Assembly (NCBI GenBank): GCA_031265025.1
Contig: JAISDF010000247.1
Span: 1 to 10,786, forward strand
DNA length: 10,786 nt
Direction of reading: 5' to 3'
From: Spirochaetaceae bacterium
GTDB lineage: Bacteria; Spirochaetota; Spirochaetia; Treponematales; Breznakiellaceae
The position numbers were made by a program, and so were the translations under genes. Below are positions 5,052-10,786 of the stretch, piece by piece. The notes beneath the pieces were generated by a model. The model was given only the letters and a program-made list of their open reading frames with translations. It had not been told where the DNA came from and ran no database searches. Each line of letters starts with the position of its first letter. Position 1 is the first letter of the stretch.

Positions 5052-7886
5052 ATGGCTTTTTCAGGCAGGGCAAAGAATTTTTTACTCCGGAATCTTGTGG
5101 CGTTGCTCTTTTCCGCCGCGGCGTTGATGGTTTTGATCGTTACCGCCTCCATCAGTATTTTTATCTTTAACCTGTCCGCGGATTTTAAGAACAACATTGA
5201 CGAGAGGCTGCTTGCCGCGAGCCGCGCGGCGGCCCTCATTGTCAGCGCCGAGGAACTTAATGAGCTGCTTGTCCCCGAGGATATGGAGAAGCCTGTTTTT
5301 GGGGAAATACGCAAGAGGCTTATTGATTTCGCCAAAGAGTACAATCTTGTTTACGCCTATTACCTGCGGCGCGTAGACGCCGAAATGATGCAATTTATTG
5401 TGGATAACGACGAGACTGACGAGACGGTTAACCTTGCCACGCCCGAACTGCCCGGCGAGGACGCGCCCCGCAGCGCCTTTGAAGGCAGGGCCACGACCAC
5501 GGTCATGGGCCTCTATTCGGTGGGCTACACGGGACTGCTTTCCGCCTATGCGCCGGTGTATGACAGGGCGGGCAACATCGTCGCCATCGCCGGGGTGGAT
5601 ATAAGCGACGATCAGATTCTCAGAACCCAGCGGCGCATCATCAATCTGGCGGTCATCCTGGTTGCCTTTATACTCTTCGCCATCATCATCTGTGTCATCG
5701 GCTTCTTTGCCAAAAAAAAGCAGGACGCCGCGTCCCTTGTGCGCCTCAGGCAGCAGGAACTCATGTCCCGCCTTACCGGAAACTTTATCTCGGCGGCCGA
5801 TACTTCGGCCCTGATAAACGAAAGCCTGCGCATCTCGGGTGAATTCCTCAATGTAAGCCGCATACTGATAGAAATACCCGATCCGCTTTCCGGCGTGTTC
5901 CGGCCTGTCTACATCTGGTGTTCCGCCGACGAGTACAGTTTTGTTCCCGAAACCGAAGGGCTGCGCGACATTGTGGACTGCGAATTCCCCATAAAACAGC
6001 CGGACACCATACCCATCATGATATGCAATGACGTACATGAAAATCTTGAAAGCGAAGTCCTGGGCGCCACGGCGGTAGAATCTTTTATCATGACGCCCCT
6101 CTATGTGGACGGCGTTTTTTGGGCCGTCCTGAGCGTAGAGGAGTGCCGGTCAAAGCGCCTCTGGACCGAGAACGACCGTATCCTGGTCAGCACGATAAAC
6201 AGCGTCATAGCCGGGGCGGCGATACGGGACCAGCGGGAACGGGAAAAGGCCGCGGCCCTGGAGCAGGCCGAGCGGGCAAGCAGGGCCAAGGGCGAATTCC
6301 TGGCCAATATGAGCCACGAGATACGCACCCCCATGAACGCCATCATCGGCATGACCGCCATAGCCAAATCTTCGGGCGAGCTTGAAAAAAAGGAATACTG
6401 CCTGGGCAAGATCGAGGAAGCCTCGTCCCACCTGCTCGGCGTCATCAACGACATACTGGATATGTCAAAAATCGAGGCCAATAAATTTGAACTTTCCTTT
6501 GACAATTTTCAGTTTGAAAAGATGCTCCGTAAAGTGGTCAACGTGGTTAATTTCAGGGTTGAAGAAAAACACCAGAACCTTACGGTATACATAGACAGGC
6601 ACATTCCCCAGTACCTCTACGGCGATGACCAGCGCCTTGCCCAGGTCATTACCAACCTGCTTTCCAACGCGGTAAAGTTTACCCCCGAATACGGGAACAT
6701 ACGCCTCGACACCCGCCTGGGCGGTGGCAGGAACCAGGAACCCGAAGCGGATTCTGCGCCTGACGGAAAGGCCGGGGAAAATTCAAACTATACCCTTATG
6801 ATAAGCGTCAGGGATTCTGGCATAGGGCTCAGCATGGAGCAGCAGAACCGGCTTTTTTCTTCCTTTCAGCAGGCCGACTCAAGCACATCCCGGAAATACG
6901 GAGGGACAGGCCTCGGGCTGGCTATTTCAAGGCGCATTGTCGAAATGATGGGCGGGACCATCTGGGTGGATTCGGAGCCGGGCAAGGGGGCCGAGTTCAC
7001 CTTTACCGTAACCCTGCGCGAAGGGGACGGCAAAGGTGAAACCCTTTTTGCCCCCGGTGTGCACTGGGGGAATTTCCGCCTTCTGGCCGTGGATGACGAC
7101 AGGGACATACGGGAATACTTTACGGATATAGGAGACCGCTTCGGCTTTTCCTGCGACACCGCTCAAGACGGCGAGGAAGCCCTTTCCCTTATCAGCAAAA
7201 ACGGCCCCTACGACATTTGCTTTGTGGACTGGAAAATGCCCGGCATGGACGGGGTGGAGCTTGCCAGGAGAATCACGGCTCCGGGGGACAGGCCGGGGTA
7301 TAAGCCCGTGGTCATCATGATTTCCGCCGCCGAATGGGACGCCATCGAAAACGACGCGAAACAGGCAGGCGTTGACAAGTTTCTCTCCAAGCCCCTTTTT
7401 CCTTCTACCATAATCGACTGTATCAACAACTGCATAGGACGGGAAAACCTTCTTAAGCCTGAGAATACGGAAATCATGCCTTTTGGAAAATTGAAAGGCT
7501 CCATACTTCTTGCCGAAGATGTGGATATAAACAGGGAAATAGTTCTGGCGCTTCTTGAACCTTCTTCCCTGCATATTGACTGCGCCGAAAACGGCGCCGA
7601 GGCGCTGCGGATGTTTGAGGAGGCTCCGGATAAATATGACCTGATTTTAATGGATGTGCAGATGCCCGAAATGGACGGGTATGAGGCAACCAGAAAAATT
7701 CGTGAATTTGAAAATGAAAACGGTCCGGGGCATATTCCTATTGTCGCCATGACCGCCAATGTGTTCCGTGAGGATATTGAGAAAGCCCAGGAGTCGGGCA
7801 TGGACGGCCATATAGGAAAGCCCCTTGATTTTGGGGAAGTCTTTGCCCTGCTCAAAAAGTACCTTAAAGAGGAGGAGCCTGTATGA
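5052..7886 (+). CDS. Membrane-bound hybrid sensor histidine kinase: Cache-like sensor, GAF, HisKA, HATPase, two receivers
   Basis: This 944-residue inner-membrane sensor kinase starts a signalling cassette. TM1 is at about 14-39 and TM2 at about 196-219. The roughly 155 residues between them form a periplasmic Cache/PAS-like ligand sensor ending in the typical GNIVAIAGVDIS. A GAF-like domain (about 236-393, with FIMTPLYVDGVFWAVLSVEE) and a short coiled coil follow. HisKA has phospho-acceptor His422 in NMSHEIRTPMN. The ATPase domain has the N box around Asn539, G1 DSGIG (588-592) and G2 GGTGLGLAI (from 617). Receiver 1 has acidic residues 681-683, phospho-acceptor Asp726 and Lys780; receiver 2 has Asp823, Asp868 and Lys923. 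All key residues are present, so it should be active. It ends right after receiver 2 with no Hpt domain, so phosphate must pass to a separate phosphotransfer protein. No clear ribosome site precedes the ATG. The stop overlaps the FIST gene (ATGA). The ligand is unknown. Confidence 0.92.
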   Translation: MAFSGRAKNFLLRNLVALLFSAAALMVLIVTASISIFIFNLSADFKNNIDERLLAASRAAALIVSAEELNELLVPEDMEKPVFGEIRKRLIDFAKEYNLVYAYYLRRVDAEMMQFIVDNDETDETVNLATPELPGEDAPRSAFEGRATTTVMGLYSVGYTGLLSAYAPVYDRAGNIVAIAGVDISDDQILRTQRRIINLAVILVAFILFAIIICVIGFFAKKKQDAASLVRLRQQELMSRLTGNFISAADTSALINESLRISGEFLNVSRILIEIPDPLSGVFRPVYIWCSADEYSFVPETEGLRDIVDCEFPIKQPDTIPIMICNDVHENLESEVLGATAVESFIMTPLYVDGVFWAVLSVEECRSKRLWTENDRILVSTINSVIAGAAIRDQREREKAAALEQAERASRAKGEFLANMSHEIRTPMNAIIGMTAIAKSSGELEKKEYCLGKIEEASSHLLGVINDILDMSKIEANKFELSFDNFQFEKMLRKVVNVVNFRVEEKHQNLTVYIDRHIPQYLYGDDQRLAQVITNLLSNAVKFTPEYGNIRLDTRLGGGRNQEPEADSAPDGKAGENSNYTLMISVRDSGIGLSMEQQNRLFSSFQQADSSTSRKYGGTGLGLAISRRIVEMMGGTIWVDSEPGKGAEFTFTVTLREGDGKGETLFAPGVHWGNFRLLAVDDDRDIREYFTDIGDRFGFSCDTAQDGEEALSLISKNGPYDICFVDWKMPGMDGVELARRITAPGDRPGYKPVVIMISAAEWDAIENDAKQAGVDKFLSKPLFPSTIIDCINNCIGRENLLKPENTEIMPFGKLKGSILLAEDVDINREIVLALLEPSSLHIDCAENGAEALRMFEEAPDKYDLILMDVQMPEMDGYEATRKIREFENENGPGHIPIVAMTANVFREDIEKAQESGMDGHIGKPLDFGEVFALLKKYLKEEEPV
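7870..7875 (+). promoter_or_regulatory. Ribosome binding site of the FIST gene inside the kinase 3' end
   Basis: AGGAGG lies 7 nt before ATG 7883, within the last codons of the upstream kinase. With the ATGA stop-start overlap, this indicates tightly coupled translation of kinase and FIST protein. Confidence 0.8.
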
Positions 7887-9040
7887 TTCAGGCCGTAACG
7901 GTTTCCACAAAGAGTATTGATGATATTGAAGGCGCGGTAAAGGACCTAAAGGCCCAGCTTGACGCCGCTCCGCCCCTGTCGCGGAATTCGGTAGGCATAA
8001 TCGCCTGTCATTATGAATTTGTCCTTTCGGGAGTGGTAAAGGCCGTACAGGAAGCCTTTCCCTTTGACATAACGGGGACCATTTCCTCGGCCCAGGCGGT
8101 CAACGGCGGCGCGGGCAGTCTTCTTCTGACCCTCATGGTGTTGAGCGGCGATGACGTAAGGTTCAAGACCGTCCTCACCCCTTCACTCAAAGAAGAAAGC
8201 GGCAAAAAAATAGGCGAAGCCTACAGGACCGGGGAAGGGGGAGAAAAGCCGTCGCTGATTTTTGCCTTTGCCCCCTTCATGGTCGAAAATTCCGGGGACG
8301 ACTATGTCAGCGTGATTGCCGCCGCTTCCGGGGGAATCCCCTGTTTCGGAACACTGGCCGTTGACGACACTCCCGATTTCAGGGAATGTTATATGCTATA
8401 CCGGGGAGAACACTACCGCGACCGCATGTCCATGATTCTTGTATACGGCAAGCTGCGGCCCCGTTTTTATCTGGCCTCAATTTCGCGTAACAAGATACTT
8501 GACAGGTCCGCCCTGGTAACCTCATCGGAAGGCCATCTGCTTACGGGGCTTAACGGCCGGCCTGTAACCGAATATTTTGCCTCCATGGGCCTCACCAAGG
8601 CCAGCGAAACCAGTTACGCCATGACCTCCCTTCCCTTTATGCTTGACTACAATGACGGAACCCCCATGGTCTCAAGGGTGTTTATAGGCCTTGACGAGCA
8701 CGGAAACGCGATCTGCGCCGGCGCCATGCCCGAAGGTTCCACGCTTTACATTGGGGTCTTTGACAAGGACGATGTGCTTCTTACCACGGGAAAAACAGTA
8801 GACGCCGCCCTGGCGGAAAATGACAAGCCGTCGCTGATTCTTGCCTATTCCTGCGTTTCGCGCAGCATGTCGCTGGGCAGCGATACTTTGGCCGAGGTGG
8901 AAATCTTAAAGAAGAAGAACGCCGGGAATATTCCCTTTCTCCTCGCCTATTCGGGCGGCGAGATCTGCCCCACGCAGCTACAAAGCGAATCGGCGGTCAA
9001 TCGTTTTCATAATAATACGTTTATCCTTTGCGCGATATAG
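7883..9040 (+). CDS. Stand-alone FIST-domain (FIST_N + FIST_C) sensory protein
   Basis: The 385-residue protein has no signal peptide or membrane span and should be cytoplasmic. The N-terminal half matches FIST_N in style: a strand-rich region with SVGIIACHYEF, a TGTISSAQAVNGG turn, and KPSLIFAFAPFM from about 122. The C-terminal part is FIST_C, ending with YSGGEICPT (356-364) and NRFHNNTF (373-380), its most recognisable signature. FIST domains were proposed from comparative genomics as small-ligand sensors, possibly for amino acids, usually fused to or encoded beside kinases, chemoreceptors or cyclic-di-GMP enzymes. Here the protein consists of the FIST region alone. It overlaps the upstream kinase by 4 nt and lies 41 nt before a second hybrid kinase, so it probably senses or carries a ligand for one or both. 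It has no enzymatic or output domain. Domain call is strong; ligand and partner are inference. Confidence 0.87.
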   Translation: MIQAVTVSTKSIDDIEGAVKDLKAQLDAAPPLSRNSVGIIACHYEFVLSGVVKAVQEAFPFDITGTISSAQAVNGGAGSLLLTLMVLSGDDVRFKTVLTPSLKEESGKKIGEAYRTGEGGEKPSLIFAFAPFMVENSGDDYVSVIAAASGGIPCFGTLAVDDTPDFRECYMLYRGEHYRDRMSMILVYGKLRPRFYLASISRNKILDRSALVTSSEGHLLTGLNGRPVTEYFASMGLTKASETSYAMTSLPFMLDYNDGTPMVSRVFIGLDEHGNAICAGAMPEGSTLYIGVFDKDDVLLTTGKTVDAALAENDKPSLILAYSCVSRSMSLGSDTLAEVEILKKKNAGNIPFLLAYSGGEICPTQLQSESAVNRFHNNTFILCAI

Positions 9041-9054
9041 GCAGCCTGATTGTT

Positions 9055-9078
9055 ATGACAAAACAGTATGGAGTGTAG
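9055..9078 (+). other. Possible 7-codon leader ORF before the second kinase
   Basis: ATG at 9055 reads seven codons (MTKQYGV) to TAG at 9076, in the same frame as the kinase that begins at GTG 9082. It may be a chance ORF, a leader peptide, or the remnant of a longer kinase N-terminus cut by the stop. I see no strong Shine-Dalgarno before it. Confidence 0.25.
9070..9073 (+). promoter_or_regulatory. Ribosome binding site supporting a GTG start
   Basis: GGAG lies 8 nt before GTG 9082. The in-frame TAG at 9076 excludes any earlier start, and the next in-frame option (TTG 9106) would remove eight residues, so GTG 9082 is the best start. Confidence 0.5.
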
Positions 9079-9081
9079 CCG

Positions 9082-10786
9082 GTGCCGGACTATCCTGAAA
9101 AAGATTTGCTTGAAGAGCGGATAAAGCAGCTTGAACTCGAGAACGCGCGGCTTGCCAGGGAAGTCAGGCTTACCAAGAGCTTTCTTGACAAGGTGACCAA
9201 GACCGTGGAGTCCAAGGAAGTGCTGGGCGCGGTGCTTGCCGCCGCGAACGCCAAACAGAAGGCCTACACGGATATGCTTCTGGAAAGCTGCCCCAACATC
9301 ATTCTTCTCCTCGACGGTACAGGAAGGCTTGTGCTCTGTACAAAAATGTTTCTTACCCTTACCGGCACTCCCAATATTGACTATGTGAGAAACAAGACCT
9401 ACGGGGAATTCTTTTCGCCCTATCTTGACGGCGATATGATCCGGGCCTTTGGGAAGGCCGTTGATACCGTGACCGGCTCCGGCGAGACGGTCTCCCTTAA
9501 CCAGTGGATTGACTTTGCGGGAAAAGGCCAGGCGCGGTATTATTCAATAGAGATAATGAGCATAGGAGGCGATCAGGGAGGAGACGCGGGCATCAGCGCC
9601 GGGGCGCTGGCGGTTTTTATTGATTTTACCGACATACTGAAAGAGAAACAGAACGCCGAGGCGGCCAACAGGGCAAAGTCTGATTTTCTTGCCGTCATGT
9701 CCCATGAGATCAGGACTCCCATGAACGCCATACTGGGGCTCAATGAACTGCTCAGGCGCGGCGAACTCACCCCGATACAGCGCAAGTACCTTGACGATAT
9801 TTACAAGTCCGCCCAGTCGCTGCTTTCCATCATCAACGATATCCTTGACTTCTCCAAAATAGAGGCGGGCAAACTCGAAATCATCAACGGCGATTATTCG
9901 CTTCGTTCCCTCCTCGACAACCTCTATGTGATGTTTGAGGTCATGTTCAAAAAGAAAAAACTTGAACTCCGTTTTGTCATTGACAAAAGCCTTCCCGATT
10001 TTATCCGGGGCGACGAGAACCGTCTGCGGCAGGTGCTTATCAATCTCCTTTCCAACGCCATGAAGTATACCATCGAAGGTACGGTGGAATTCAGGGCCTG
10101 GCTTGAGCATAACAGGCTCCGCTTTGATGTGGAGGACTCAGGCATAGGCATCAAAAAGGAAGACTCAGGCAAACTGTTCCTGCCCTTTGAGCAGCTTGAT
10201 ACAAGGAAAAACCGGAATGTAGTGGGCACGGGCCTCGGCCTTGCCATCTGTTACCGCCTCTGCCGCCTCATGAAAGGCAATCTTTCCCTGAAAAGCGTAT
10301 ACGGAAAAGGTTCTACCTTTTCGGTTTCCCTGCCCTACACGGAAGCCAGGGAAAAAACAGAGCGCGAGGAACCCAACGCGCCGCTGGAATTTTCCGCTCC
10401 CCTGGCGCGGGTGCTGGTCGTGGATGATATCGAAATCAACCTCAATGTTACCGAGGCCATGCTTGAAAGTTTCGGCATACAGTCAGACCTTGCCCAGAAA
10501 GGCATCCTGGCTATTGAACTGATTCAGAAGAACGCCTATGACCTTGTTTTTATGGACCACATGATGCCCGAAATGGACGGCCTTGAAACTACGCGGCGCA
10601 TACGGGAACTCGGCTACAAAAAAATCCCCATCATCGCCCTGACCGCCAATGTGGTTGAAGGGGCCGAAAACATGTTCCTCAGCAACCAGTTTGACGATTT
10701 CCTTGCCAAGCCCATAGAGTTCGCGTCCCTCAACAAGTGCCTGCGGAAGTGGCTTCCCCCGGAAAAGATTGTCAGCGGCGGAGGGC
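9082..10786 (+). CDS. Soluble PAS-domain hybrid histidine kinase with receiver (3' end outside window)
   Basis: The frame is open from GTG 9082 to the window end (568 complete codons) and the gene continues. No membrane span is seen, so the protein should be cytoplasmic. Order: an N-terminal coiled coil (about 6-60, rich in Leu/Glu/Lys); a PAS domain (about 62-185) starting YTDMLLESCPNIILLLD; HisKA with phospho-acceptor His208 in VMSHEIRTPMN; and an ATPase domain with N box Asn325, G1 DSGIG (352-356) and G2 GTGLGLAI (from 382). A receiver follows, with Asp448/Asp449, phospho-acceptor Asp492 in MDHMMPEMDG and Lys543 in FLAKP. The visible end, just past the receiver, could be followed by an Hpt domain, which would complement the upstream kinase that lacks one; this is inference. 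It lies 41 nt after the FIST gene, which suggests the soluble kinase and the FIST protein act in one pathway. No DNA-binding domain is visible. Signal unknown. Confidence 0.92.
   Translation, partial: MPDYPEKDLLEERIKQLELENARLAREVRLTKSFLDKVTKTVESKEVLGAVLAAANAKQKAYTDMLLESCPNIILLLDGTGRLVLCTKMFLTLTGTPNIDYVRNKTYGEFFSPYLDGDMIRAFGKAVDTVTGSGETVSLNQWIDFAGKGQARYYSIEIMSIGGDQGGDAGISAGALAVFIDFTDILKEKQNAEAANRAKSDFLAVMSHEIRTPMNAILGLNELLRRGELTPIQRKYLDDIYKSAQSLLSIINDILDFSKIEAGKLEIINGDYSLRSLLDNLYVMFEVMFKKKKLELRFVIDKSLPDFIRGDENRLRQVLINLLSNAMKYTIEGTVEFRAWLEHNRLRFDVEDSGIGIKKEDSGKLFLPFEQLDTRKNRNVVGTGLGLAICYRLCRLMKGNLSLKSVYGKGSTFSVSLPYTEAREKTEREEPNAPLEFSAPLARVLVVDDIEINLNVTEAMLESFGIQSDLAQKGILAIELIQKNAYDLVFMDHMMPEMDGLETTRRIRELGYKKIPIIALTANVVEGAENMFLSNQFDDFLAKPIEFASLNKCLRKWLPPEKIVSGGG

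Noticed and set aside
5082..6038. Minus-strand open frame of 318 codons opposite the first hybrid kinase
   Set aside because: It lies wholly inside a confidently assigned kinase and has no domain signature or membrane pattern; other minus-strand frames at 6927-7574 and 7208-7855 were dropped for the same reason.
9001..9016. AT-rich CATAAT/AATAAT stretch near the FIST gene end as a promoter for the second kinase
   Set aside because: No -35 box at suitable spacing (GCGAAT at 17 nt), and the bases are explained by the conserved NRFHNNT codons.
9544..10110. Minus-strand open frame of 188 codons near the window end
   Set aside because: The plus strand here encodes the HisKA and ATPase parts of the second kinase with intact motifs, so the antisense frame is a shadow.

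Overview
The window is a densely packed stretch of bacterial chromosome with every supported gene on the + strand. It has roughly mid-50s percent GC by eye. The gene content and protein style fit a spirochaete of the Treponema type, possibly a termite-gut or other host-associated anaerobe: a 354-residue GAPDH that resembles trypanosomatid glycosomal GAPDH, a PGK with SHLGDP plus an insertion, pgk next to tpiA, and large hybrid histidine kinases with MDHMMP-type receivers. This assignment comes from family knowledge and sequence style, not from a database search.

Layout: (1) 3-761 is the 3' part of a metallo-beta-lactamase-fold hydrolase gene. It overlaps (2) an AEC-family membrane permease, 755-1660. 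(3) A strong sigma70-like promoter (1657-1685), whose -35 box overlaps the permease stop codon, precedes gapA (1718-2782). (4) The 172-nt gapA-pgk gap holds a long imperfect hairpin and, after it, an intrinsic-terminator-like hairpin with a T tract. (5) pgk (2955-4217) and tpiA (4257-5009) follow, tpiA with a textbook Shine-Dalgarno. Together the three enzymes interconvert triose phosphates and 3-phosphoglycerate, the central energy-yielding part of glycolysis. (6) From 5052 to the window end lies a signalling block: a membrane-bound hybrid histidine kinase (periplasmic Cache-like sensor, GAF, HisKA, HATPase, two receivers), a stand-alone FIST-domain protein joined to it by an ATGA overlap, and a soluble PAS hybrid histidine kinase with at least one receiver that runs off the window.

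The most interesting element is the kinase-FIST-kinase cassette. FIST is a proposed small-ligand sensory domain usually fused to signalling proteins. Here it is a free cytoplasmic protein translationally coupled to one kinase and directly upstream of another. No terminator is evident between tpiA and the first kinase, so the sensory block may be partly co-transcribed with glycolytic genes. No histidine phosphotransfer domain or DNA-binding output is visible in the window, so the end point of the phosphorelay is unknown. There is no RNA gene, mobile element or CRISPR array, and no gene-free stretch longer than 172 nt.
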